64,000 bases of DNA, from the NCBI GenBank assembly GCA_029378245.1, contig JARKIF010000018.1:124001-188000 (forward strand). Reading direction: 5' to 3'. The notes beneath the pieces are model-generated. The model had not been told where the DNA came from, did no database searches, and saw only the letters and a program-made list of their open reading frames with translations. Made by a program: the position numbers and the translations under genes. Positions 11,387 through 22,290 of this stretch are shown piece after piece (positions within the stretch are counted from its first letter, which is position 1; each line of letters begins with the position of its first letter). The stretch comes from Roridomyces roridus (lineage: Eukaryota > Basidiomycota > Agaricomycetes > Agaricales > Mycenaceae).

Positions 11387-12469
11387 ATGCACAACGTCTA
11401 CTTTCCTCCGCCTCCTCGTCCCAATCCCCAGCACTCCATCCTCAAACGCGCTGCCAGCGACAACCACCCGAGCAGCCCTAGAGAGGTCCACTTCCCTCCC
11501 TCCCCTCGTCTCAGCCGAACCTTCTCCGCCCACTCGAGTTCCTCCTACGATCGCACGCCGATTGAGGTCGCTACCAACGTCTGTGCACTGCCAGCCCGAG
11601 GCTGCCCCGGTCGGACATACTACGACTGCGACAAGAAGCTGGGTGGCCCTAGGAGCCCGACTCCCAGTGCTCCCCTTCGTGGCCACCTTCACCCTCGCGC
11701 TCTAGCCCGTGCGCAGGAGCAGCAGGGTTGCGAGGACTACGAGGAGGATGACGACGGTCAGCGGGACCAGGAGCGTACGCCGACCCGTACAAGTCCTTAC
11801 ATACCCCTCCCCGTTCCCCCGCCAATACCTCAGCCCCCGTATTCCCAGCCGTCGCAGCAGTATACCCTATTCTATCCGCCGTATCCTTACCAGCTGCCAC
11901 CCACCGCACCGCCACCCCTGGTCCCAGACCTCAGCTCTGAGAGTGACGAGTCGGATGGCTTTACCAGTCCCCCGCCCGAACCTGCCTTTGTCCCAACCTT
12001 CACCGGTCAGTCTTGTTTCATGTGATGCCGAGGCACCTTGTCTCATTCTGTTACAGGGGGCAAATACGAGCACCACAAAGCCTACTCGTACCCCTCGTCG
12101 CCTTATGGGTACCCCACCGCCTCGCCCTACGTTCCCTCATACATGAGCGCACCGCCTTCACCGCCACTTGAACGCGAGAGGCGTAGACGTGCTCGTCGGC
12201 CATCCCGCAGTCCGCGCCGTTCCGGCCCTGCAGATGGCTACGAGGAAGAGGACCTGCCTGTCACCGCCCGTCACTCTCCCTCTGCCTCTCCTCCCCATGC
12301 CTCGGTCGCGGGTGCTTCGCAGGAGCCGCGGAAAGATAAGCGTGATAAGGAGAAGGACAAGGAGCGCAAGGATCGCAAGGATAAGTGTCGTGTCGGGGCG
12401 CTGTGTCGGTCATTCAAGGGCGTCGGTTTCCAGGATGGCAGCAGCGATGGATGCCTCGGTGGTTTTTGA
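11387..12469 (+). CDS. Conserved fungal protein of unknown function
   Basis: The gene has two exons, 11387-12005 and 12057-12469, with a 51 nt intron (GTCAGT...TTACAG) that joins FVPTFTG to GKYEHHKAYSY in frame, for about 343 residues. The N-terminus has a recognisable block, PQHSILKRAA then REVHFPPSPRLSRTF and YDRTPIEV..NVCALPARGCPGRTY. I know this type of block as recurrent in mushroom-genome hypothetical proteins, but no function is established. The middle is Pro/Tyr-rich, followed by acidic (SSESDESD), then by an Arg/Ser-rich stretch (ERERRRRARRPSRSPRRS) and a Lys/Asp run (DKRDKEKDKERKDRKDK). The composition suggests a disordered nuclear or RNA-linked protein; that is inference. An upstream ATG at 11318 (MPLLVSNPQ) stops after nine codons. 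Confidence 0.7.
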
Positions 12470-14018
12470 AGAGCAAGTAATCATTGTAATGCCCATGACT
12501 TTCGAGACGATTGCACAGATACATTTTTTGGTAGACTGCATAAATTATCCAGTTTCGTTTGCATTCCACGGACGGGTCTTGAGTCTATTGTGTTTCGAGA
12601 CTGAATTTGTCAGGCACTGAGACGAGAGGAGGTTGGATGGGGACAATTTGAATTGCTGGAGCTGCTGCTGTGCTACGGTATGGAATCATGGCGCTCGAGA
12701 TGACATTGATTTCCATGGATCCCGTCGCATGGCGGGACACGGCGCCCGTGTAGTGCACAAGCGCGGATCATCGAAAAAGGAAAAAGGAAACAAAGCCCAG
12801 GTGGGGCGGTGGAGCTCGGGTGCTCGGAGCGGAACGTGGATTCCTTTTTTTCTTTCCAACCATCCAAAATTTGCAAGACGCTCTTCGAGATGGAAAGTGA
12901 GGAGCGAGCCCAAGTTGGTTCAAGTTGGGATCGCCGCCGGTGAAAAGCGAGATGGAGTGCTGGGAAGAAGATTTCGGGCAAGGAACGAAAGATGATATCC
13001 GGGCGACACCGACTGACTTGACTTGCGGCGGGCGGGCTTGCAAAATTTCACCTATCATGGATGATGACGGACACCGACACGCTCGGCCGCCTTCGGACGC
13101 GCGAAGAAAGGCGAAGAAGCATTGGTCTGAAAACGGAAGAACCCCGGGAAAGGAAAGGTCTACTCATACTCAATGCCGACCCATGGAAGAATTCGAAAAG
13201 CTCTAGGAACGAACCAACTGTCGTGGCTGCCAATGGGAAAATTCCACCCGCCTACCAGGGTACCACCAACTGTTTGGACGCGGAAGGTGCGTACCGAGGT
13301 CACAACAAATTTGTAGGTTAGGGTGGAGATGTGAATCTCCGGGCCAGCTGACGCGGGGAATTTCCGAGTCTGTGGGCGTCAGCTCAAGTTTGGGGACCTT
13401 CTCTCGAGTCTTGACGCGTTGACGGACCGGTGCTCGGGGAATTCGGTTTTGACTTTAGGCACACCTGTAATAACCGCGCGTTCCACCAGGCTATGTATTC
13501 ATTCTCCGTGCTGCAATGAAAGTTGAAACAGAGAGCGGGATACATAGACACCGATGTGCAAGGCAGGCGGCATTCGCGGCGTGTATAATCGCAACCCGCG
13601 TTCACTGGCAGCGCGATTTATGCCCGTCTACTGCGGAGTAAAGTGTGAGATCCTGCGTTTCCGCGTATACAAAATCTTTGACGGTCGTGGAATGCTTGTC
13701 ATTGATTCCAGGGCCTTGAATAAAGCATCTTAGAGCAGATAAGATGAATGATCGTGACCTGGACCAGGGCGAGAGATTTGTGCGCTATGTGTGTCAGGCT
13801 TCGGTAGTGCAATGAGGCGGGAAGCGGGAGACCAGTATCCAGACCGCCAACGTGCGTCGCATGAATAAAAAGACACGTTCGGCCTCGCGTATCTCGTCGA
13901 GGACGGCAAGTTGGCGTTACACGCCGCCCACGCGTAAACATGCATCTGTTTTTCCAAAGAAACTCGACCGGTCCCACCGTATGACGAGAGTCCACAAGAC
14001 AAGTGTACATTCACGTCA
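12470..14018. other. Non-coding spacer segment
   Basis: No gene is supported between the unknown protein and the right repeat arm. Several overlapping open frames near 12670-13060 on both strands have unrelated low-complexity products and look like chance. An A-rich, then T-rich patch occurs at 12768-12860. Confidence 0.45.
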
Positions 14019-17000
14019 CTCGTGCACTTAAAGGATGCTTCCAGACTCGAGTATGAATCCCGGCAGATGCCATAACCAATTACCAACGGATGTATTTTTG
14101 AGGGGACTTCTTCTCTTCTTGTCTGTGCGGCCATATGTCATTCGATCAGGGACTGCCCTCCGTGCCTATATCCGCTAACGACGACCCGCTGTTTCAGAAA
14201 TGAACGGTAGTAACCGATTATGAGGCCGAACTTGGGAGGAGAGGGGGCGGAGAGGAGAGTCGGATTCAGAGGTAGTCAGCGGCTGTGGCGACCAATACAT
14301 GCAACCTTTGGGCCAAGAGCAAGTTTCAACGCAGGAGAAGGCCCTAGTTGAAAGCCTAGCGGAGTTTGTGGGTCCTTGCGGCGCCAAGAGTTGGTGGTGT
14401 GGGCTATAGGCGGGCGAAGGGAAGGATCCACACTGCGTAGCCTCGGGATTCAAAGCTTCCCATCGCCAAGCAAGTGGCCATAGAAGTAAGGGAGCAAGCG
14501 GAAAAGAGAACAGGGACGGCGCAACAGGTTTCAGAAGACTCAAGAAACGCGATACAATCCATGCAGTGCCAAGCAGTTTAGGTTGCTGCAAACCACGCGG
14601 GAGCTTCTTGGAAGATAACTGTAGTAGAGCCACGAAGATACCTCTTCGGGCTGATTGCCAAGCCAAGGCAGAAGGGAAGCATGGCTGCCCTCGGAGTGAA
14701 GGCACACATAGCCACCCACCGTATGAACGCGAGAATGAGAAGGGAAGTATGATCGCCAAGGAGTCGAACCACGGTCCAGATTTCATGTATCGCTGCTTCA
14801 ACGCGCCCGAGGATGGTGCTGAGCTGACGGGTAGAGAGTCCGAGCATGTGCCAGGCCTTGATTCAGCGCGTTTTACTCGGCCATTGTGTCGCGGGTGGTC
14901 GAGATGCAGTTCATACAACCTGGCGTCGTATAGTTGGGATGTCGGGCCTGGGTGGAGAGTTCCATTGTCATTTGTCGAGGAAGCCCAGTACGTAGTGGGC
15001 CAGATTCCGTTCAGAGAAGATGTTGGAAAGAAAGAGAACCTGCACAGTGCGATCACTGATGGCTAGTAGAACAACTTTGTCTACTTCCTCCATGTTGCCC
15101 GACTCGACGCTCTCTCCCTCCTCCTCAATGGCTCTGGAAAAGCAGCCGCGGGAACGTCTCACTCGTCACTGCCAGCCGCCTCCGAAAATGTATAAGAAAC
15201 AGGAGAATATGCCAGCCACCCCCCAGCTGTCTTACTTGCTTTCGACCGCTACCACAGTACCACCGCTATCTGCTATTACTCTCTGTATCTGAAACTATGT
15301 TCTCCAACTTCAAGGTGCGTCAAGTTTTCATCCTCCTTCTCCACTAACCCTGCCCCTAGAATGCTTTGCGCAAAGTCAAGGGCACCAAGTCCACGACACT
15401 CGTTCAGGTAAGTCCTTATTCTCTTGACCCGCCATGTCGACTGACACCGCTGTGAAGCCTCCAAGCTCTCCCTCGACCCCCTCAAACCCCACCTCGTCGT
15501 CGCCCACCGCCAAGAAGAGCCTGTCCCTGGACGACTTTGACGTCCTCTGCCAGATCGGCCAAGGGTCGTTTGGCTACGTCTACCTGGTGAAAGAGTCAGC
15601 AACAGGTCAACGTTTTGCTCTCAAGCAAATTCCGAAGACCAACGTCCACGCCGAAACCGAAATGCGCCTCCTCGGCAACATCGGCAAGGACGCCAACGCC
15701 CCTCGCTCCCTCATCTCGGCAGTGGCGAGTTGGTCGGACGAAAAGAACTATTTCATTCTTATGGTGCGTGACATACTCTGTTCTTTGAACGCACTCTCAT
15801 CTCCTCCAGGAATGAATGGTTCGCGGGGGGTGACCTCGCCAGCTTCCTCGACGAGCATGGACAGCCTTCCTCGGAGCAGGTACGCCTGTGGATGGCTCAG
15901 CTCGTAAGTCGAATGCTGGTATTGAATTCCTAGCTGACTATAAGCTAGGTTGTTGCCGTTGAGGCCCTGCATGAGCGGAAGGTGGCTCACCGTGACATCA
16001 AGCCCGCAAACATCTTGCTCACTGCCGACGGCAATGTGGTGCTCGGTGACCTCGGCCTCGTCAAGTCATTTGCCAGCGACAGTTTGTACGGCCAGCAAGA
16101 CCCCGAGTTTGTCGTCGACCCTGCCGCCAACAGCGGGTCGTTCCTCAAGCCGCCCGCCCAGCCCACCGAAGATGCCGGGTTCACCAACGAGAAATGCGGG
16201 ACCTTCCGCTGGTCGTCCCCTTCGCAGCAGGCCGGTTCGCCCTACAATTACGACACAGACCTCTGGAGCCTGGGCTTACTGTTGTTCAAGCTGACGACCG
16301 GACGACTACCTTTTGGGGCAGACACGGCACTCACTGACGCTGAGGTCGAATTGGCATATGCGATCATGCCGATCGATTTCAAGGAGGAAGACGGCATCGA
16401 TGCAATCACCCGGCACCTCACCCAGGGCATGCTCGCCCCGGCGAGTTTCGGCAGATTGACGATCCAGGAGGTCAAGGCCCACGCGTACTTCCGTGGCCTG
16501 TGAGTAACTTGATTTTCTTCTTTTTATCCTCGCTCATCAATATTCTTAGCGACTTTGGTGCTGTCTCTCGTCACCAGGCACCCGACCCTTCGGTGTCTGC
16601 TCCCGCCTCCGTGGTCACCGTCTCCCAGTCCGAAGCCATCCATCCACGCGTCGCTCCCGCGGCCGATGCTGTCAAACTCCGAGGCCCGGTGTCACCCTCA
16701 GTGCCGTCGTCCGCCCCTCGCAACTCCCTCTTGGGCCGGCTCTTCAAGAAGAAGTCAAAGTCTCCTGCGCCGCAAGTCGAGCCACGGAAGACGGGAGAGA
16801 AGAACTCCAAACTAGGCAAAGCATCCGAAAGCACGGCAAGCCTACTCTTCTTCCGGGCACTCTTCAAGGCCAAGCCAAAAGAAGTCTGCGTAGTCAAGAA
16901 CGCTGCACAAGATCGGCTCGAGGCGAAGATTACGGTGGCGTGTGGTGGGCGTGGCGTTTCGCGGTTCCGTCGGTCCTGGCGGTTCTGATTGAATGTGAGG

Positions 17001-17393
17001 CTCTGAATGAGTTTTCGTCTCTGCTGTCAGTCTTGGTGTCAGTGTGCTCTCCGGTTTCGTCGTCGTCTCGTTGTTTCTCTCGCCCCGTTCCTCGTCTCTG
17101 CAACTGCTATCGTTATGTCACCACCACCACTCGCGCAGGCCGCAAGACACCAGTCTGCTAGCGCAGCATCATCACCGCGGCCAGGAGCCATTTTTTTCGA
17201 CTTCTCGTGCCGAGGGAGCGGCGCCGGTTTTTTTGGAGAGCAAGGCGGAAGCGGACGTTTTTTGGGGGGAGCTGGTGTACGATAGTCCTTCATGTTTGTA
17301 TGAAAATCAGAAAACATCCGTCAGGGACATATCGCGTGCTGGATCAAACAAGAGCAAACAACTCGTCCAAAGTCCGGAATAGGAAGGTGCATG
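14019..17393 (-). repeat. Right arm of a large inverted repeat
   Basis: This is the mirror of 618-4227. It contains the non-coding block 14019-15060, the kinase upstream region, and the kinase gene at 15297-16988. Compared with the left arm it lacks the 343 bp TIR element and has a few small private indels, for example near 14240-14300. The non-coding block holds a perfect 'ggttcgactcc' word (on the minus strand at about 14766-14776), present in all three copies and resembling a Pol III B box. No tRNA-like fold or A box could be drawn around it. Confidence 0.9.
15297..16988 (+). pseudogene. Ser/Thr protein kinase, right-arm copy (best copy)
   Basis: Proposed exons are 15297-15314 (MFSNFK), 15360-15407 (NALRKVKGTKSTTLVQ), 15458-15763, 15810-15903, 15949-16499 and 16550-16988, all but one joined in frame by 44-50 nt introns. 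The domain shows GQGSFGYVY, the lysine of FALKQI, HRDIKPANIL, DLG in place of DFG, and a diverged APE region (GTFRWSSPSQ). The last exon adds a basic Ser/Pro tail with LLGRLFKKKSKSP. The junction at 15763/15810 fails. ILM should continue as EWFAGGDL, but GAAT is duplicated (GAATGAAT), leaving +1. An alternative start, MSTDTAVKPP at 15434, lies inside the predicted second intron. 'tataag' at about 15190 is a possible TATA box. The duplication is shared with the left arm, so the gene may already have been dead when it duplicated, unless an unusual splice is used. Confidence 0.75.
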
Positions 17394-18425
17394 ATAAATT
17401 TTCATTCAAAGTTTTACAGAGGAGGCTACAGACGCTACCAGAGCGGATGAAAGATGACAGGTATCTCGGTGTGCACATGGGCCGGGCGGGTGCTAGAAGG
17501 AGGTCGGCATTTTCACGGTTTCCAGGCGGCAGCCCCTACATCGTCGTGCGTACTGGGGAGCCAAAGACGGGACAACGGGACACGGAAATTAAACCTGAGC
17601 AACTGCTTGCCCCGCGGATAGTCCTTGGCTCCTGAAATGTGTGTTCCGGAGCTCCGTTCAGTTCCGCTCCGTTTACATTCATCATTCATGTCGGGAACTT
17701 GGAGCGTGTCTGGAGCTCGGGAGCGGTGGAGCCTGGAGTTGAGTAATGAATGGAGTGCTGGAGCGAGGTTGGGTAAGGCGCCGTTGGGAACGTACTGCGG
17801 GTGTTTGGAGATGCGGTGTAATCAGCTCCAATGGATTTCCCGTATACCACGGGGCCACCCGCGTGCAAGAGTAAACTGTGATTCGCAACAGAGAGGGAGT
17901 GAAGAAAATGCCAAGCCCGTTGGAACTTGGAAGCGATGCAGTTGAGGCGTCTCCAGCCGGCCTTGGAGTGAAAAGATCCACGAGGCAAGACGAGAGCGTA
18001 GGTTCTGTTCGGGTGATGCTTGCATCGCCAAGCAAGTCTCAATGTAGCGTCCGGAGAGTAAGGATGAACCTCGATTGCGGCGTTTGCGAAAGTGCAACTT
18101 GAACGACTCCGACTCTGAGCGTCAGGGGGTCGATATGTTACTCGAAAGGGGACGAGGAGGGCCGTGACGTGGAGGGAATACCATGGGCCATGTGCCACCG
18201 ATGAACGCGTTCGTGGTGAAAGAAAAGAAAGGTGGTGTGATGGGAAGCCTGGCTTCTTGTCTTATACATCCATGTCGTTCACTTCCTCTTGAGAAAATAC
18301 CTCCCCTGGTCCGTTCTGAACGCTGGACGGGATGACCTCAATCCCACACTGACAACATTACCAACAACGCCGACTGTGCCCGCAGCCCGCAGCCCGCAGC
18401 CTTCTTCCTTCTTCCTACTCTCATC
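17394..18425. other. Intergenic, GGAGC-rich patch
   Basis: No gene is supported. Between about 17648 and 17790 the words 'ggagc', 'gctcc' and 'ctggag' recur many times, forming a loose Cys/Leu-rich chance frame rather than a tandem repeat. 18340-18425 is the upstream region of the peptidase gene and is C/T-rich close to the start codon. Confidence 0.45.
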
Positions 18426-19945
18426 ATGGGCGGCGGAAATCTGCCTGAATCTCTCAATGCTGGTGCTGAGCCCGTCACGAACCGCCCTCGCGCTCGAGAC
18501 CTCGGAATCATCGTCGGCGACCTGCTCTCCCCTGGCCCGCTAAACTCGATCACAGATGTTCCCCGTGTCAAGGTTGGCATGGCTGAAAAGTTTCTGGGCG
18601 ACGTCTCCTCGTACGGCTTTCCTTTTCTCGGATGCAGCCAACTAACTGAATTGCGGCTGCAGTCCGGACGAAGAGGAACGCAAGAAGATCGTCAGAGCAG
18701 GGGTGACCCTCATCGGGACGGACGACATCGACACTGTCCCGCTGTTTGCTGGTATCGCGGTGATGCAAGGCTCCGGTGAACTTACGGGATCCTTGTTCAT
18801 CGCGGAGAGCGGTTTGCTCACGGACCTTGTCGCGATTACGGGAACGACTCAAGTCGGGGCGGCACATATGGCTATGGCTTATAGGGAACCGGGTGCTCTG
18901 AAGCTGCCCATCGTCGGGGAAACCTTCGATCGCATGACGCATCCTCTGGCTAGCTGCCCTATCGGCAGCGCAGACATCGCTGCTGCATTCGCTGATATGA
19001 CGAGCGGAAAGTTGCGGGAAGGGAACGTTGGCGGTGGGGCAGCAATGGTATCATTCGGACTCAAGGGCGGAACAGGCACTGCCTCTCGCCTCGTTCCTTC
19101 CGCTCGTGGCAACAAAGACTTTGTCGTAGGCGTGCTAGTTCAGGTTAGTGGGGATTCCCATTTCGTCGTTGAAATCTCAACTCAGCTCTTTGCTGCAGGC
19201 CAACCATGGCGTTCCGTACGATCTAACCATCTCTGGTGAACGCATTGGCAAGGTTCTCGCGGACGAAGGATATACGGCTCCGTGGTTCCCTTCACACGAC
19301 TCGGGGACAAAACAGCCCAAGGACGGCGACGGGAGGTGCGGGTCATTCATAGATACTCGGACTTTGCTCACTGCCCATGCCAGTATAATCATAGTGATAG
19401 CCACAGACGCGCCGTTGTTACCACATCAGGTACATCCATGCCCTAATCGTCGTACAGGCAACTGACTTCTTTCTTACAGTGCAGTGCCGTTGCACGCCGA
19501 GGCGGAGTGGGTGTTTCGCGGGGCGGAGGTGGCACAGGCTTCTTCAGCGGCGGTGGGAGCTTTCACTCGTTGCTTTCTGAGTGGTATTTATGTAGCACGC
19601 AGATATCTTCCTATGCTTCTCGACCGCAGGCGCCACTCACGGCGCCTCAAACGCCCGACCCCGTCCCAGGGAAGGTGGTCGTACCTGTGGATACCTACGT
19701 ACGTGTCTCTCCTTTACCAAAACGACAACAATGTGCTCAAACAACCCCTTCAGACCGTGGAAGCAGTAAACGCAGAGACACTCGATGCCATCTTCCGCGC
19801 GGCCGCCGACGCGACGGAGGAAGCGATATTGAATGCGCTTTTTGCGGCTGAGGATATGGAGGGGTACACTGGGAGGAAGTGGAGGGGTTTGCCGGTTGAG
19901 AGGGTGAGGGAGATTTTGAAGGAGGCGGGCAAGGTTCCCAACTGA
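18426..19945 (+). CDS. P1/S58 family aminopeptidase (DmpA-like, self-processing)
   Basis: S58 enzymes are Ntn-type hydrolases that cut themselves before a catalytic serine and then remove N-terminal residues from small peptides or amides. Exons: 18426-18610, 18663-19143, 19199-19335, 19384-19429, 19480-19698 and 19754-19945, giving about 419 residues with every junction in frame. The N-terminus has RARDLGIIVGDL and NSITDVPRVKVG; the middle has VRAGVTLIG, FAGIAVMQGSGELTGS and NVGGGAAM. The split-site motif DGDG-SIIIVIATDAPL is created across the 19335/19384 splice, with the serine at the predicted new N-terminus. The C-terminal TEEAILNALFAAEDMEG is also typical. Length fits the family (about 375-420). 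The short exon-4 acceptor and the glycine-rich part of exon 5 (GGGGTGFFSGGG) are the least certain. No signal peptide is evident, so a cytosolic enzyme is likely. Confidence 0.85.
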
Positions 19946-20092
19946 ATCTCAGAATTCGAAATGAAAATTCAAATGAAAAGAGAATGAGTAGGAGCTGTAG
20001 GTAGGGACAATGCGATAATGGCTGAAAAGTATGCGATGGTAGTGTGTAGGATTGAGGTTGTAGAAAGAAGAGGCCGGAGAAGGGCCTGCCTT

Positions 20093-20505
20093 TCACATTC
20101 GGCCTCTTCTCTTTTCCTTGGAAGTGAGAGGGTTAGCTATGATTTGATCTACAAAAGCGAGGTCAGTCGAGGGACGGGACGCGGCTGGGGTACGTACGTT
20201 CTTGAGAGCGATGTGAGGTGCTTACTTTGTTGATTTGTGGCGGCTTATAAGCAGAGGAAGAGGCGGCATCCGCGAGGACGGAGGTCGGACTCGGCAGGAG
20301 GAGCTGGTAAACTTGAAGACGCGTTGGGGTCCGGGTCTGGGACGCCACGCATGAGGCCTAAATCCTCGACATTGGGCCATGGGAGTGGCGGCGGGTCAAG
20401 CTCGGCGCGGTGCAGCGGTGGCAGAGGTGCAGCGATGGTGGTCGTACATGTCAGGTCCAAGAGCGCGAACGCGAGCACCGTTAGCACTGCACGCAAGATG
20501 AGCAT
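20093..20505 (-). CDS. Possible small secreted protein
   Basis: The start at 20505 opens with a hydrophobic signal-like stretch (MLILRAVLTVLAFALLDLTC), then TIAAPLPPLH and a Pro-rich segment. To continue, the frame has to move to one reading VLADAASSSAYKPPQINK, which may use a weak 40 nt intron near 20300-20340. That exon ends at a good GTAAGC donor (about 20226). A following short exon after 'ccaag' would give EKRRGRM and a stop at 20093-20095. 'tttttaaacc' about 85 nt upstream of the ATG could serve as a TATA element. No family is recognised and the exon chain is tentative. Confidence 0.35.
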
Positions 20506-20818
20506 CTGTCACCCGGCGGCGGCCTTGACTGGGTCGTGCAAGTCTTGAGGTTGACGTTGTGGATTGTCAAGGAAAGGTCGAGTGGGTTTAAAAAGCGGGT
20601 TTTCGCAAAGAAAGACCCTTTGTGAATTTGTAGCGGTGGTGGTGGCATTTCAGACAGCTGGAGATAAAGACACGTTCAAATAGCTCCAGTAGTTGACAGG
20701 GTTTCTTTTGTTGTTCGTCCGCCGCCTTGTTGCTTCAGTGGAAGAAGAAAGGGAGCCTCCGATCAAATTGATCCCATTCTCGCGGTACACTACCCGTAAT
20801 TCTACGTCTTCTTTGTCT

Positions 20819-22129
20819 TCATCCTATCTCAACAACCATGCCCTCGTCAACCAACACCTCAAGCTGGGCAAGCACAGGGTTAGGTCGCCAAGATGCAGCA
20901 CCGGTGAGCTTGAAGACCTGCAGCCGCGAAATGTCCCCCTGCGGCTGCACGTTCCATCGGTAATGGAGCATCGGCAACACCTCGTCGAAGTTCCACTCAA
21001 AATCAGCGGGGAGGGGAGCCACGCTGATATCAAGGCGCTGGAGGCGCGGGAGGAACGTCGGAGCAGATTGCGAGTCGTCGCTCATGCGGCGGAGTATGTC
21101 TCGCGCAGTGGTCAGCGCAAGGGCCTTGACCGAGAGCACCTCCAGCGTGGGCAGTGCGACCAGGCACTGGACCAAATCCTCGATGGCGTCGCTGGCGTAC
21201 GGATTTTCGATTTTCAGCTCGCGAAGGGGTGGAGATGAACGGGATATAAATTCCGTGAGGCTGCCAGCGAGGAAGGGGACTTTGCGAGGCGATGATGAAA
21301 TGGTGAGGCTTTCCAGAGCCGGGCATGTCAGAAAGTCAAGGGTGTCTATGTACGATTCCGATTCTCCGCTGGGGAGAGAGAGCGCAAGTACGCGGATATT
21401 GGATTGAATCAGCTGTGGCGAGCTGTGCATGACATCCAACATTGGGAGTATCTGCATGTGAACGCCCTCGATGTTCGGCAGGTTCTCTAGGATGCCCAAA
21501 TACTGCCACCTGTCGAGCCAACCGGGGGTGTCGACACGGAGCACTTGGAGCCAGGGCAGCTCAATGTAATCGAGGCTGAAGTTGACCCCCAGATAAAGAT
21601 GACGAAGGGCCGGGGCATTGCTGAACGTTTGCAACGGCAGCTCCAATTCGTCCCATCCCTGGCATTCTTCGAGGCCAAGCCTCTGCAGACGGGGCAGACC
21701 GTCCTTCGGGTCAAGCTGACACATATCGTGCATATTGAGCACAAAATGCATGTTGTACCAGCGCGAGGAACATTCGTTAAGGGTATGGATGACCGCTGGA
21801 GGGACGGAATAGAACGTGGTGTTGCGACTACGCCAGCGCAGAGCTGCGATCTTCATCGTAATTGGGCAGCTGCCGCTGCGTGCCAGCCAACATTAAGGAG
21901 CTCGACAATGCCACAGTCATCTGACGTTGTGCTCGAGTTGAACGATAGGCTGAAGGCGGACCACAAGTCCGGCGTCGAAATGGCTATTCTGCGCCAGTCG
22001 CTGCAGATGTTGGTCAAGAGAAGAGGCGGCAGGGAGCTGTGCGGGATGACTGGCTCCAAGCGGGAGACTCGCGAGGAATATTTGCGAAAGGATTTCATAG
22101 GGAAGATGGTGGATTGTAGCTTCGGCCAT
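20819..22129 (-). pseudogene. F-box/LRR-like protein 1 (two frameshifts)
   Basis: From MAEATIHHLPYEILSQIFL the protein begins as a fungal F-box (LPxEILxxIF). It is interrupted near 22035, before LLLTNICSDWRRIAISTPDLWS, and again near 21893, before CWLARSGSCPITMKIAALRW. After that a 345-residue frame runs unbroken to 20819, with leucine-rich strands such as LPRLQRLGLEECQGW, FSNAPALRHLYLG and CPALESLTISS. F-box proteins of this kind recruit targets to SCF ubiquitin ligases; the targets are unknown. Both breaks are one or two bases. It is the most diverged member of the four-gene array that follows. Confidence 0.75.
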
Positions 22130-22290
22130 GGTGGTCAGAGATAAATCTTTGATCCGACAAATATGGATGTAGAGGCCAGCCATACCGGCGTAACTTCCCT
22201 TGAACAGCAGGGTGAAATCAATGGACGAGGAATGCGGGAAGCATCATTTCAATCTCCGAGTAATTATGCGGGAAGCTACATGCAGAACCT

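Noticed and set aside
17640..17800. GGAGC-rich patch as a tandem repeat or regulatory array
   Set aside because: The words are irregular in spacing and orientation, and no unit length holds.
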